64,000 nt of DNA from Methanoregulaceae archaeon UBA467 (GCA_002503825.1 DASP01000005.1:62001-126000); one strand, 5' to 3'. Counted from the first letter of the stretch, positions 9,075 through 18,667 are shown. Translations and numbers: made by a program. Notes: generated by a model from the letters alone, not told the origin.

Positions 9075-10268
9075 TCAGAGTCCCTGCAGGGCAAGCCACA
9101 TGTTCGAAAGACCCTGCGATATGAGGGTTGCCGGATCGATCCCGAGTGCCGGGAATATGAAGAAGAAATACGCAATGGTCCCGAGCGTACTCCCGAGATT
9201 TGCAAGTGCCGCAACCATCACGACCCTGAAAAGCGGGATCTTCATCATTGCCGAGAAGCTGTCGGCCTCGAAAATTTTCCTGAAATCCGAAGGTGCCGGT
9301 TTCCGAATCTTCGCCTCGACAAGCGCTGCAAACCATCCTGCAGCGATAAGCGGGTTCAGCGCGGTCATCCATGAGACACAAAACCCGGTTGCCGCAGAGA
9401 GCGGATGGCCACGTGCCGCGAGCGTAAAGGCTGCAGTAAGGATGCCATGGAAGATCACCCAGTATATCAGTGCTGAAATGAGCACATCGATGCCCACCCC
9501 TGAAAAAGCAATCACGATGAGGAAGAACGCGAAGAGGGCAGTGACGATCCCGCCAAAAATGAGACCCCAGCGCCTCTGCTTAACATCGGCGACGAGGGAC
9601 GGGAGAGGCGGCAGCGTTTCAGGGGCGGCAAGAAACCGCTCCACGCCCTGAACGTGACCAGCTCCCATGACCGCAACGACCCGCACATTCTGCTGCCGGA
9701 GCTGCACGAGGTTATGGGCAAGAAATGCATCGCGCTCATCGATGAGTGCACGGGCACCGTTTGGAGAAAATTTGCGGAACTCCTCCATCGCGAGCGTGAT
9801 CATGTCCTGTTTTTTCAGCTCCTCGACATCGATCTTCTGATCGTCCACACTTGCAACCGAGGCGGCAAGGGCATAAAACATCTTGAATTTCTCGATGATC
9901 GAGAGACCCCGCCAGAACCTGTGCAGGGTTATCCTGATATCCCTGTCGATAAGTGCGACCCTGATACCACGTGATTCAGCCTCATCGATCGCGGCCTTCA
10001 TCTCTGCACCGGGTTCGACGCCCACATCGAGGCCGATCTTCCGCTGCAGGTAGGCAAGGACCCATTGCACCAGAAGCTGGGTAAAATTCTTCGCCTCGAG
10101 GACTTCTGTCACCGACGGGTCGGCCGCCTGTCGCTTAAGCGCCGAATACCTGCCCGGGTCCAGCTCTACCGCAACCACATCCGGGTTGAATTCCCGGATT
10201 GCAACCAGTACGTCCTCAATACTTTCTTTTGAAACATGGGCTGTCCCGACGATCTTCAGTTCACCCAT
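9075..10268 (-). CDS. TraB family protein
   Basis: 397 residues. The soluble N-terminal half has the TraB/PrgY signature: GTAHVS at residues 8-13, VVAVELDPGRY near 35, and AVMGAGHVQGV near 198. The C-terminal half has four or so membrane helices (after residue 230). Bacterial PrgY limits pheromone activity; archaeal members are uncharacterised membrane proteins, possibly metallopeptidase-like. Its first 13 bases overlap the end of the upstream Cys-cluster gene, so the two are probably co-transcribed with guaAA. Confidence 0.88.
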   Translation of the reverse strand: MGELKIVGTAHVSKESIEDVLVAIREFNPDVVAVELDPGRYSALKRQAADPSVTEVLEAKNFTQLLVQWVLAYLQRKIGLDVGVEPGAEMKAAIDEAESRGIRVALIDRDIRITLHRFWRGLSIIEKFKMFYALAASVASVDDQKIDVEELKKQDMITLAMEEFRKFSPNGARALIDERDAFLAHNLVQLRQQNVRVVAVMGAGHVQGVERFLAAPETLPPLPSLVADVKQRRWGLIFGGIVTALFAFFLIVIAFSGVGIDVLISALIYWVIFHGILTAAFTLAARGHPLSAATGFCVSWMTALNPLIAAGWFAALVEAKIRKPAPSDFRKIFEADSFSAMMKIPLFRVVMVAALANLGSTLGTIAYFFFIFPALGIDPATLISQGLSNMWLALQGL

Positions 10269-10837
10269 TCCTGCACCTTTATTCCTTCCCCGTCAATGAC
10301 TACCTTTCCATGGGGGATACTGACTTTTTTCATTATTTCACGGACCCTTTCCTCTTCTTCGGTCTCTGCCTGCTGCCGCGTTACAAGTTCCCATGCAAGC
10401 ATTTCTGCCTCTTCCCGCGTTAATTCCTGCCCGATACCCTTACAGGGAAAAACGAGCAGTTCTTCGCCGTCAAGCATGAACGGGTACGTGCGGCATATCC
10501 ACGGACGGACCGGGTACAGGGTGCACCGCAGGCCGTCCAGAAATGCACATGTCCTGTCTTTCCTTTTTATACACCATTCAAAGGTAAATAACGTCCCGTC
10601 GTCCTTCTCAAAAAATTCGGGATATGGTTCGGCGACCTCGTCCCAGCAAAGGCCTGTCGCATCCATGATCCTCCTGATTTCAGGGGGACTCGCAATGACC
10701 AGGTCGGAATCCGGCGAGACCTGCCTGCAGCACTCTCCGCAGCGGCTGCATTGAAACCCGATCTTCTGCAATTTTTCGGTAAGACTGCGGACCCGTCGAT
10801 CACTGTCACTACAGCCCTGATTCATCCCCGCCCCCAT
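10256..10837 (-). CDS. YkgJ-type Fe-S/zinc cysteine-cluster protein
   Basis: 193 residues. The CxCGECC cluster near residue 30 (CSRCGECCRQ), a CAFLDGLRC segment and CRTYPF match the YkgJ/UPF0153 family, which binds metal through eight or so cysteines. Function is unknown beyond metal binding. It follows guaAA by 4 bp and overlaps the TraB start, forming a three-gene minus-strand run. Confidence 0.85.
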   Translation of the reverse strand: MGAGMNQGCSDSDRRVRSLTEKLQKIGFQCSRCGECCRQVSPDSDLVIASPPEIRRIMDATGLCWDEVAEPYPEFFEKDDGTLFTFEWCIKRKDRTCAFLDGLRCTLYPVRPWICRTYPFMLDGEELLVFPCKGIGQELTREEAEMLAWELVTRQQAETEEEERVREIMKKVSIPHGKVVIDGEGIKVQEWVN

Positions 10838-10841
10838 AGCA

Positions 10842-11405
10842 TCAGAGCCCGTGTTCCCGTGTAATGCGATCGAAATTTTCGTATACCCTCTTCCCTTCCA
10901 CCGTATGGCTCACTTCAGGGTGCCACTGGAGACCGTAGATGTGCTTTCCCGGGTCTGCGATGGCTTCATTATTACAGACCGATGATCGGGCCAGCCTTGC
11001 GAATCCGTCGGGAATTACCTCTACCTCGTCGGCATGGGACGCCCAGACCTGGAGTGTCGGAGGATACCCTGCAAGGATATCGTCATGCTCGGTGATCTCC
11101 ACGTCAATTGGCCCATACCCGCCTGAACGGCCCGGCCTGACGGTCCCCCCGAACGTCGTGGCAATGATGTGCAGGCCAAGGCATATCCCAAGTACCGGGA
11201 GGCCGAGCGACAGATAGAGCGGGGCGTTTCCCGCCCTGTCGAGAGTCGGTCCGCCACCAAGGATTACGCCCCTGCACCCTGTGGCAATCTCTTCAGGGGG
11301 TGTGGTATTCGGGACCATCTTCACCCCGATATCCATGTCCCGGAGCATTCTCTGGATCAGGTGGTTGAACTGTCCGTAATTATTGACCACGTAAATGGGG
11401 AGCAT
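10842..11405 (-). CDS. guaAA: GMP synthase subunit A (glutamine amidotransferase)
   Basis: 187 residues; class I glutamine amidotransferase that supplies ammonia to the separate archaeal GuaAB subunit for XMP to GMP. The catalytic nucleophile is C75 in GICLGLH, and the His-Glu pair is in LQWHPEVSHT. Its length equals the stand-alone archaeal subunit, not the fused bacterial enzyme. The synthetase subunit is not in the window. It heads the minus-strand run with the Cys-cluster and TraB genes. Confidence 0.95.
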   Translation of the reverse strand: MLPIYVVNNYGQFNHLIQRMLRDMDIGVKMVPNTTPPEEIATGCRGVILGGGPTLDRAGNAPLYLSLGLPVLGICLGLHIIATTFGGTVRPGRSGGYGPIDVEITEHDDILAGYPPTLQVWASHADEVEVIPDGFARLARSSVCNNEAIADPGKHIYGLQWHPEVSHTVEGKRVYENFDRITREHGL

Positions 11406-11441
11406 TTTGTACTTTTTTGTTGTAAAAAATTAATATCCTTT

Positions 11442-12452
11442 TCAGCTGTACGCACGAACCGTGTCAAAAATTTTCTTTCTGATCTCTTCGGGGCGGTATC
11501 CCATCAGGAACGAGAGGTACATGGCACCACCGGCGCCCATCCCCTCCTTGACCTCGCCGATGCAGTAGCGGGCGAGACCGGAATGTCCGATCCCGCCAAA
11601 ATCCGGGTCGATGTAGGTGACGTCCGCACCTATCTCGTCGCAGACCCGGGAAAAGTTGGCAGACGGATCATCACGGACATAACAGGTCGTGGCAATCGCC
11701 GGTACAGGAATTCCCGACACTTTTACGATTGCTGCCACCGCCAGCATCTGTGTGCCTCCGGCAAGCACAAGGTACCCCGGATATGATGAGGCGATCCCTG
11801 CCGCGACGGGCATCATCGGGTCCCCGCATATACGCACCATATCGAGGACATTTTCGGGTTTTGCAGCAGAAATACGTGCTGATACGTCATCCCAGATCTT
11901 TTCCTTGATGTCGACGGGGTTATTGACAAAACTGCTGCTGACCTGTGCATGGTATCCAAGGCCACGCAGTACGCACAGTGCAGTCGTTGTTCCGCCCGGT
12001 ACGCATTCGCCAAGCACCAGTGCATCCGAGATCCCCCCGAGGAGCCTGCCGGCATACCGGCCCTTGCGGTACAGTTCAGCTGCGGCGGGGACCGCATCGG
12101 TGGTTCGCGGGTCATTGCCAGGTTCGCCATAGACATCAAGACAGGGCACGGTCGGACGGTGTTTGAGCCCGGCATTGATAAACAGGGGGTTAATGCCGGT
12201 AAGTTCGGTCATGGCCCGGGTAATGGAGGCTGGTGTGGGACATCCTGTAGGGGTGTCGGGGCGGGCCGGCATGCTGGTAATTGATCCCCGGACTATCAGT
12301 TCGGAGTCCAGCACCGGCGTCAGGAGCGTTTTTTCAGGAGACGGCCCGGCACCTGACACCCCGGGAACGGTTGAAAGCATCGTGTTTGCAAGTATACTGC
12401 AGAATATTGGATTTTTTGGGAATATCCCGGGAATCTTCGAAACGAAGGCCAT
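11442..12452 (-). CDS. cobT: CobT-like nicotinate-nucleotide:base phosphoribosyltransferase (archaeal type)
   Basis: 336 residues. Gly-rich motifs PGVSGAGPSPEKTLLTP, GECVPGGTTTAL and LAGGTQMLA, and the DPDFGGIGHSGL segment, match the archaeal CobT (TIGR00303/UPF0284) family, which makes the alpha-ribotide of the corrinoid lower ligand. Methanogens need corrinoids for the methyltransferase Mtr. It diverges from cobZ-cobS 173 bp away. A 16-bp string (gtcaggagcgtttttt) within its first codons recurs once in that divergent region. Confidence 0.88.
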   Translation of the reverse strand: MAFVSKIPGIFPKNPIFCSILANTMLSTVPGVSGAGPSPEKTLLTPVLDSELIVRGSITSMPARPDTPTGCPTPASITRAMTELTGINPLFINAGLKHRPTVPCLDVYGEPGNDPRTTDAVPAAAELYRKGRYAGRLLGGISDALVLGECVPGGTTTALCVLRGLGYHAQVSSSFVNNPVDIKEKIWDDVSARISAAKPENVLDMVRICGDPMMPVAAGIASSYPGYLVLAGGTQMLAVAAIVKVSGIPVPAIATTCYVRDDPSANFSRVCDEIGADVTYIDPDFGGIGHSGLARYCIGEVKEGMGAGGAMYLSFLMGYRPEEIRKKIFDTVRAYS

Positions 12453-12625
12453 ATCACTCTGCTACAGGATTCGTTTTCTACGATGAAAATGGCTCCGGCA
12501 CATTTTCTCCGGGCATGGCGTTTTCTGGTTTGCAGTTCGTCAGGAGCGTTTTTTATCGCCGCAAAGATACAGTGACGGACGGATAGACAACTCTAATAAG
12601 GCATTCGGGGTGAACACATAGTAAT

Positions 12626-13060
12626 ATGTTCGAAATTGAACAGCGGCTGGAGGAGAAGGGCGTCACAATGGACGAAATAGTGTCAGCCGCGATGGAGCTT
12701 TATGTACCCCACGGCATGGGGGAGGCTGATGCACGCGGGTGTATACGGGACAAGATAACACATTATCTCAAAGATCCAAACATTTCATCGCTTCTTCTCG
12801 GGGCTATCCTTCTTGAGGATGAGCTATACGTAAAGAGAAAAGACTCCGAAATTGCGGATGACCCGGTGTTCCTGCTAAGTGACGAGATCATCGGAATGGC
12901 AATCGCCGAATGCATCGGGGGCACCTATGCCCGTTTCGAATTCACCCGGTATGACCAGAAAAAGCCAGGCATATTAAAGACGCTCGGACCGTTTCTGGAC
13001 GATGCGGTTGCGGGACTGATTGCCGGCTGTACCTCGCGCCTCTATAGCGAATGCTGCTGA
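12626..13060 (+). CDS. cobZ: Alpha-ribazole phosphatase CobZ (PgpA-like fold)
   Basis: 144 residues, resembling phosphatidylglycerophosphatase A (VFLLSDEIIGMAIAECIGG, FLDDAVAGLIAG). In Methanosarcina mazei this family was shown to be the non-orthologous alpha-ribazole-5-phosphate phosphatase of the cobalamin pathway. Context favours that role: its end overlaps cobS by 10 bp and cobT is divergent next door. A lipid phosphatase is the alternative. Confidence 0.85.
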   Translation: MFEIEQRLEEKGVTMDEIVSAAMELYVPHGMGEADARGCIRDKITHYLKDPNISSLLLGAILLEDELYVKRKDSEIADDPVFLLSDEIIGMAIAECIGGTYARFEFTRYDQKKPGILKTLGPFLDDAVAGLIAGCTSRLYSECC

Positions 13061-13767
13061 AATCCTTTATCTCCCTTCTCCAGTTCACCACCGTGCTGCC
13101 ACTTGGGAAACCGGTGGACTTTGAATATTTTGCCCGCCGTTCATACCTCTACCCGCTTGCCGGGTATGTCACCGGCGGTATTGCCGCCCTTTGCATATTC
13201 TGGATATCAAATCCTCTTGTTGCCGCGGCGATCGCCCTCGCGGTCCTGCTTTTTATCTCGGGATGCAACCACTTCGACGGTCTCCTCGATTTCGGAGACG
13301 GAATCATGGCGCACGGGAGCAGGGAAAAACGCATCCGTGCACTCACCGACCGCCAGATCGGGGCCGGCGGTGTAGCATTTGGCATCACATTTATCCTTCT
13401 GTCATTCGCAGCCCTCTCATCCTCGCTGGTGCCGGCGGCCTGTATCCTTGTTGCAGAGGTGGGAGGAAAATTTGCGATGGCATTTCTTACCGCGTCGGGC
13501 GCACCGTTTAAGGAGGGGATCCACTCCTATCTCTACCAGCACTCGAAATGGTACTTTCCCCTTTTATCTGCGCTGTTTGTCATTCCACTGGCATTTCTTC
13601 CACTCGGCATGGTCCCACTCGCTGCCGCAGCACTTGTCATGGTCCTGTGCCCGGTCATCATACTCTACGGGGCACGTGCGCTGTTCGGGGGGGTGAACGG
13701 GGATGTGGCAGGAGCGGCAAACGAGATTACGCGCTCACTAATCCTTTTGGCACTGGTTCTCGCCTGA
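13051..13767 (+). CDS. cobS: Adenosylcobinamide-GDP ribazoletransferase (cobalamin synthase)
   Basis: 238 residues with about six membrane helices. The Asp-rich NHFDGLLDFGDGIMAHG motif near residue 75 and DRQIGAGGVAFGI are diagnostic of CobS, which joins adenosyl-GDP-cobinamide and alpha-ribazole at the membrane. It overlaps cobZ by 10 bp, so the last two nucleotide-loop steps are coupled. Confidence 0.93.
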   Translation: MLLKSFISLLQFTTVLPLGKPVDFEYFARRSYLYPLAGYVTGGIAALCIFWISNPLVAAAIALAVLLFISGCNHFDGLLDFGDGIMAHGSREKRIRALTDRQIGAGGVAFGITFILLSFAALSSSLVPAACILVAEVGGKFAMAFLTASGAPFKEGIHSYLYQHSKWYFPLLSALFVIPLAFLPLGMVPLAAAALVMVLCPVIILYGARALFGGVNGDVAGAANEITRSLILLALVLA

Positions 13768-13812
13768 CCTGTTCCACACCTATTAAGACCAGAAAACTGC
13801 ACTTATTCTGTG

Positions 13813-14709
13813 ATGATCAGGGACATGGGAGTGCATATGAAAGGCGGGGTCATCACCGAGAGGGATGCAGAGTACTGCACCATCCGGACCCGGATACCTG
13901 CCGGTATCATCTCGGTTGACCAGCTGCGGGGGATCGCAGATATCGCTGAAAAATACGGGATAGCAGACATCCACCTCACGACGAGGCAGACCATCGAGAT
14001 TCCCCACATGGATCCGGCTCGTCTTGACTCGATATCAGGGGACCTTGCCGGGAACAACACCCCGATCGGTTCTGAACGGGACGAAGTAGTCAATATCATC
14101 TCCTGTCCCGGGAAAGAGCGCTGTGTGTTCGCCAATATCGATACGATATCCCTTGCAAAGACGCTTGACGGGAAGGTGTTCGGGAAGGAGATGCCGGTAA
14201 AGATGAGGATTTCCATCTCAGGGTGCCCGAATGCATGTACAAGCCCGATGCTGAACGAAATCGGCATTATCGGCCGTATCGAACCGCTCCGCGCAGAAGG
14301 TACCTGCACCGGCTGCGGCACATGTGTGGAGTATTGCAAGGAATCCGCAATCACCATCAAGCGGGGAAACTCGGTCATTGACCCGGCAAAGTGCGTCCAG
14401 TGCGGGACGTGTGTCCGCTCCTGCCCGTTTGACCTCCTGAAATCTTCAGGTGAGCATTATCTTATCATGGTGGGCGGCCGCAGGGGGCGCCACCCGAAAC
14501 TCGGCCGGGAGCTCATTACTGTTACGACTCCCGAAGCTGCCATATCCGTCGTCCAGGCCGTCATCAACTGGGTCTACAGGCGTGCATGGAGCGGGCGGCT
14601 CCTCTCCGAGCAGATGGATGAACTCCGGTTCGAAAAATTCAGGGATGAGATACGGGAGCAGGTACCTGTGTCCGCGATGGTCGAAAAAAAGGCGGAAGCG
14701 GGACTTTAA
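13813..14709 (+). CDS. Small siroheme/4Fe-4S protein (dissimilatory sulfite reductase-like)
   Basis: About 298 residues. An N-terminal sulfite/nitrite reductase ferredoxin-like half-domain (residues 10-75) precedes the siroheme-4Fe-4S ligation pattern: CPGKERC followed by ISGCPNAC about 40 residues later. Two ferredoxin clusters then follow (CTGCGTCVEYC and CVQCGTCVRSC). This is the Dsr-LP type of methanogen, of unknown substrate; sulfite or nitrite reduction or assimilation are candidates. ATG 13813 lacks a Shine-Dalgarno. Its stop overlaps the stop of the convergent gene. Confidence 0.85.
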   Translation: MIRDMGVHMKGGVITERDAEYCTIRTRIPAGIISVDQLRGIADIAEKYGIADIHLTTRQTIEIPHMDPARLDSISGDLAGNNTPIGSERDEVVNIISCPGKERCVFANIDTISLAKTLDGKVFGKEMPVKMRISISGCPNACTSPMLNEIGIIGRIEPLRAEGTCTGCGTCVEYCKESAITIKRGNSVIDPAKCVQCGTCVRSCPFDLLKSSGEHYLIMVGGRRGRHPKLGRELITVTTPEAAISVVQAVINWVYRRAWSGRLLSEQMDELRFEKFRDEIREQVPVSAMVEKKAEAGL

Positions 14710-15008
14710 AGTTGATAGCGGGTCCGGAACCCCTCGTTATCATCATCATCACATTCGATGGCGTTTCCATCCCTCACGAGCGAATTAAACTGCATTGCTG
14801 CATTCATCAGGGCCTCGTCGGATGCCGCACCCCTTGATATTTCATCATAGGCGCGCTCCTGCGGCGGGGGATAGACGCGGGAGCCCACCTTTACTCCTTT
14901 GCAATGGACGCAATAGGCACACGCACGGTAAACAGATACGGTTCCTGTTGCACAGTCGACATTCGCGCGATCCTTCTTTTCATCTCGTTGTATCGGCAGG
15001 GTCTTCAT
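14706..15008 (-). CDS. Small hypothetical protein with CVHC motif
   Basis: About 100 residues, cytoplasmic. A short Cys cluster (CATG...CAYCVHC) could bind metal; the C-terminus is very acidic (CDDDDNE). I do not recognise the family. ATG 15008 was preferred because a TATA-like ttttata is near 15066, which would be too close for the longer form starting at 15062. It is divergent from tuf and convergent with the siroheme protein. Confidence 0.55.
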   Translation of the reverse strand: MKTLPIQRDEKKDRANVDCATGTVSVYRACAYCVHCKGVKVGSRVYPPPQERAYDEISRGAASDEALMNAAMQFNSLVRDGNAIECDDDDNEGFRTRYQL

Positions 15009-15124
15009 GGTCGGTGAGGTATATTTTAATCCATCAGTTATGATAGTGTCGGTTTTTGGCATTATTCTATAAAATCAGGCCAAATTATGCTCATCGAAAT
15101 GATTAATATAGATCCGTTTCCAAT

Positions 15125-15183
15125 AAGTTATACTCGCATAAATAGGCTGTAGCTGACAGTCTGGTATTTATCGGAGGATTGAT
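15125..15183 (+). promoter_or_regulatory. tuf promoter region and strong ribosome-binding site
   Basis: TATA-like gttatactc at 15127-15135 or cataaatag at 15138-15146, followed by GGAGGATTGAT directly before the tuf ATG. The strong Shine-Dalgarno fits a highly expressed gene. Confidence 0.5.
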
Positions 15184-16461
15184 ATGGCAACAGACAAGCC
15201 CCACATGAATCTAGCGGTCATTGGTCACATCGACCACGGAAAGTCTACGACAGTCGGACGGCTGATGTTCGAGACAGGAACCGTACCCGCTCACATTATC
15301 GAAGGTTACAGAAAGGAAGCAGAATCAAAGGGCAAGGCAACCTTTGAATTCGCCTGGGTTATGGACAATCTCAAGGAAGAACGTGAGAGAGGTATCACAA
15401 TCGATATCGCGCACAAGCGTTTCGACACTCCCAAGTTCTACTTCACGGTTGTAGACTGTCCCGGACACAGAGACTTCGTCAAGAACATGATCACCGGTGC
15501 ATCACAGGCTGATGCAGCAATCCTTGTGGTCGCTGCACCCGATGGTGTAATGGAACAGACCAAGGAGCACGTCTTCCTGGCAAGGACACTCGGTATCAAC
15601 CAGCTCATCATCGCGATCAACAAGATGGACATGGTCAAGTACGACCAGAAGCGGTTCGAGGAAGTCAAAAAGGACCTTTCCCAGCTGCTCCAGATGGTCG
15701 GGTACAAGCCGGCCGAGACCCTCTTTATCCCGATGAGCTCAATCCAGGGCGTAAACATCAAGAGCAAGAGCCCGGAGACCCCGTGGTACACCGGCCCGAC
15801 GCTTCTCGAGTCCCTTGACACCTTAAAAGAGCCTGAAAAACCAGTCGACAAGCCATTCCGGCTCCCAATCCAGGATGTTTACAGCATCAGCGGTATCGGT
15901 ACCGTTCCGGTAGGCCGTGTTGAGACAGGTGTCATGAAGAAGGGTATGAAAGTATCATTCATGCCTGCAAACAAGGAAGGAGAAATCAAGTCCATTGAGA
16001 TGCACCACGAAGAGATCCCCCAGGCCTTACCCGGCGACAACGTCGGTTTCAACGTGCGTGGCCTTGGAAAGGGAGATATCCGCCGTGGAGATGTCTGTGG
16101 TCCGGCAGAAGCACCCCCGACTGTTGCAGACGAATTCACTGCACAGATCGTCGTGCTCCAGCACCCGAGTGCAATCACCGTCGGGTATACCCCGGTATTC
16201 CACTGCCACACCACCCAGACTGCATGCACCTTTGTCGAGCTGAAATCGAAGCTCGACCCGAGGACCGGTCAGGTCAAGGAAGCAAACCCGACCTTCATCA
16301 AGTCCGGAGATGCTGCAATCGTCCAGCTCAAGCCGACAAAACCAATGGTCATTGAGAATGTGAAGGAGCTCCCGCAGCTCGGCAGATTCGCTATTCGTGA
16401 TATGGGAACAACCATCGCAGCCGGCATGTGCATTGCAGTTCAGCCGAAGCAGATGAGATAA
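15184..16461 (+). CDS. tuf: Translation elongation factor EF-1 alpha
   Basis: 425 residues. GTPase motifs: GHIDHGKST (residues 11-19), DCPGH and NKMD; then the two beta-barrel domains ending VQPKQMR. It delivers aminoacyl-tRNA to the ribosome. S10 follows after 33 bp, the standard archaeal arrangement. Confidence 0.99.
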   Translation: MATDKPHMNLAVIGHIDHGKSTTVGRLMFETGTVPAHIIEGYRKEAESKGKATFEFAWVMDNLKEERERGITIDIAHKRFDTPKFYFTVVDCPGHRDFVKNMITGASQADAAILVVAAPDGVMEQTKEHVFLARTLGINQLIIAINKMDMVKYDQKRFEEVKKDLSQLLQMVGYKPAETLFIPMSSIQGVNIKSKSPETPWYTGPTLLESLDTLKEPEKPVDKPFRLPIQDVYSISGIGTVPVGRVETGVMKKGMKVSFMPANKEGEIKSIEMHHEEIPQALPGDNVGFNVRGLGKGDIRRGDVCGPAEAPPTVADEFTAQIVVLQHPSAITVGYTPVFHCHTTQTACTFVELKSKLDPRTGQVKEANPTFIKSGDAAIVQLKPTKPMVIENVKELPQLGRFAIRDMGTTIAAGMCIAVQPKQMR

Positions 16462-16494
16462 ATTATATAACAATATATTTTTGGGTGAGTACGC

Positions 16495-16803
16495 ATGCAA
16501 AAAGCCAGAATACGCCTGACAGGCACTGACTTCAAGAAAGTAGAAATGGTCTGTGATCGAATTCGTGAGATAGCAGAGCGCACGGGTGTAAATATGGCTG
16601 GTCCGATTCCACTCCCTACAAAGCGTCTGATTGTCCCTATCCGGAAGAGCCCTGACGGGGAAGGAACTGCAACCTGGGATCGGTGGCAGATGCGGGTGCA
16701 CAAGAGGCTTATCGATATCGATGCGGATGAGCGTGCACTCAGGCAGCTTATGCGTACGCAGGTTCCGAAAGATATCGGAATTGAGATAGTTCTCGAGAGT
16801 TGA
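16495..16803 (+). CDS. rpsJ: 30S ribosomal protein S10
   Basis: 102 residues, full length; KARIRLTGTDF at the start and GPIPLPTKR near residue 40 are typical of archaeal S10. It is part of the small-subunit head. Downstream of tuf in the same transcript; followed after 10 bp by an unrelated membrane protein. Confidence 0.98.
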   Translation: MQKARIRLTGTDFKKVEMVCDRIREIAERTGVNMAGPIPLPTKRLIVPIRKSPDGEGTATWDRWQMRVHKRLIDIDADERALRQLMRTQVPKDIGIEIVLES

Positions 16804-16813
16804 GGGAGCGGTC

Positions 16814-18430
16814 TTGACCGCTGGATTTTTTTCTGAAATCCGGAAACGGGTCTCATTCGAGACCTTGTTTATACTTGTTTTTATTATTACACTGATACTC
16901 AGGTTCGCGGTACTCGACCTGAAATTATTCCACCATGATGAAGCCATCCACGCGTGGTTTTCCTACGAACTGGTAACAAAGGGAGTCTACTCGTATGACC
17001 CGATGTACCACGGGCCGTTTCTCTATTATATAACGGCGGGTATGTTCTACCTCTTCGGGCAGTCGGATCTTGTCGCACGGCTCATGCCTGCGCTCTTCGG
17101 GGCACTGCTCGTCCCGCTTGTCTATGTCATTTACCGTCTCGGGTACCTTGATAAGACACAGGCACTCATCGCTGCATTATTTATCGCGCTGTCTCCTGAC
17201 CTCGTGTATTTTTCACGCTTTCTCAGGCATGACGTCTTCCAGCTCTTCTTTACCCTGCTGATCCTCGTTGCCCTGCTCTGTTATCTTAACAAGGGACAAC
17301 TCCGTTATGCACTCCTCGCAGGACTTGCTGTCGGTGGCGGGATGACCCTGAAGGAGGATATGCCGATTTTCCTCATAATCGTGGCGACTTTTGCCCTTTA
17401 TCTTCTCATCAGGAGACACGTGCACCTGCCGAAAACATGGAAGCGTGACCTTATTCTCGGGCTCGTGGTCGCAGTCGGCATAATGGCTTTATTCTACTCG
17501 TCATTCGGAATACATCCGGAGGTCCTCGAGACCGGATGGATAAAGGCCTATACCCACTGGGTGGCGATGCATGGCCAGTGCAGGATATGCGGACCATGGT
17601 TCTTCTATATCCTTCTCTTCCTCCTCTACGAGGTCCCGGTATTTGTCATGGCAATCTTTGGCATCATACAGTTTGCCGACCGGCACAACCCGTTCCCTGG
17701 CCTGACAGGCAGGATAAAGGGGTTGTTCGGGGAAAAGACAGAAAGACCGCTTATATTTGAAATTCCTGATACGTTTGAACGAACTGCTGCGGAACGCCGT
17801 CTCGTTCCATGGAATAAAAAAGAGCTCTTCTTCCTCTTCTGCATATACTGGATGCTTGCATCCCTGGCGGCATATGCGTATATCGGGGAGAAAGTGCCGT
17901 GGCTCATCATCCACCAGCTGCTCCCCATGATCTTTGTTGCGGTATACCTGATGACCCCGCGAAAGACATGGGTTGCACTTGCAGCATGCATTTTCCTGAT
18001 CATCATGACCTGGCACGTGGCGTTTGTCCCTGCCGATGTGAACGAGCCTATCGTCCAGGTACAGAACTCCGAGGACATGCGGGACGTCATGAAAATAATC
18101 GATAATTCAAGTATCGTTGTCATTGCATCAAAGGACTACTGGCCCCTTCCGTGGTATTACCGAGGTGATGCCTGGAATAAAATGAGGTTTTACGGGCAGA
18201 TCGTCGATACCAGTACTATCTACCAGATTAACCCGGACATGGTCATTACCCATGACCAGGAGAGTTACCCTGATCTTCCCGGGTATGACAAGAAGACGTA
18301 CAAGCTCAGCTACTGGTTCTCAATTTACGATAACGAAGACCGGATCCCGGAGTATTATTTCAAACGCGACGGTAAGCTGGGAAGCCTCAATATCGATGTC
18401 TTCACCAGGAATACGACATATTCCGGGTAA
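16814..18430 (+). CDS. Agl23-like glycosyltransferase/flippase-associated membrane protein
   Basis: 538 residues, 9-11 membrane helices, matching the TIGR03663 family (flippase activity-associated Agl23). The first luminal loop has DLKLFHHDEAIHAW, an acidic-pair motif typical of GT-C enzymes, and YHGPFLYY. Members act in archaeal protein N-glycosylation, probably handling the lipid-linked sugar. The start is a TTG at 16814 preceded by GAGGGAG. Linkage to the tuf-rpsJ transcript by a 10-bp gap is notable because the gene has no translational role. Confidence 0.85.
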   Translation: MTAGFFSEIRKRVSFETLFILVFIITLILRFAVLDLKLFHHDEAIHAWFSYELVTKGVYSYDPMYHGPFLYYITAGMFYLFGQSDLVARLMPALFGALLVPLVYVIYRLGYLDKTQALIAALFIALSPDLVYFSRFLRHDVFQLFFTLLILVALLCYLNKGQLRYALLAGLAVGGGMTLKEDMPIFLIIVATFALYLLIRRHVHLPKTWKRDLILGLVVAVGIMALFYSSFGIHPEVLETGWIKAYTHWVAMHGQCRICGPWFFYILLFLLYEVPVFVMAIFGIIQFADRHNPFPGLTGRIKGLFGEKTERPLIFEIPDTFERTAAERRLVPWNKKELFFLFCIYWMLASLAAYAYIGEKVPWLIIHQLLPMIFVAVYLMTPRKTWVALAACIFLIIMTWHVAFVPADVNEPIVQVQNSEDMRDVMKIIDNSSIVVIASKDYWPLPWYYRGDAWNKMRFYGQIVDTSTIYQINPDMVITHDQESYPDLPGYDKKTYKLSYWFSIYDNEDRIPEYYFKRDGKLGSLNIDVFTRNTTYSG

Positions 18431-18479
18431 TATTTCTTCTCTTTTTTAATAGAAATCTGGATATTTTATAGAATATTTC

Positions 18480-18660
18480 CGCACTCAAAATTCAGACACT
18501 CCCGGGGCTGATGCCCCGCTGTTGGGGCGTCCCCATAATACGATAGGAACCGTGCTCCTTTCCAGGATAATTTCTGGAGAATTAAAATAAACCCTGGCCA
18601 GAGGATATCCTTCGCGGAGGGCAGGGAGGGGTGAGAACCCCTCCCGTCAGAGAAGCAGAT
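18480..18660 (+). repeat. Interspersed structured repeat, copy B
   Basis: Core acactcccggggctgatgcc, then cgataggaaccgtgct, gccagaggatatccttcgcg, and a terminal hairpin gggaggggtgagaacccctccc. Same block order as the other copies. First of a tandem pair with copy C. Confidence 0.8.
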
Positions 18661-18667
18661 TTTCTTA

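Noticed and set aside
8859..9374. Plus-strand frame of 171 codons covering repeat copy A and the end of TraB
   Set aside because: Half lies in the interspersed repeat and half antisense to TraB; the frame is not conserved in the other repeat copies.
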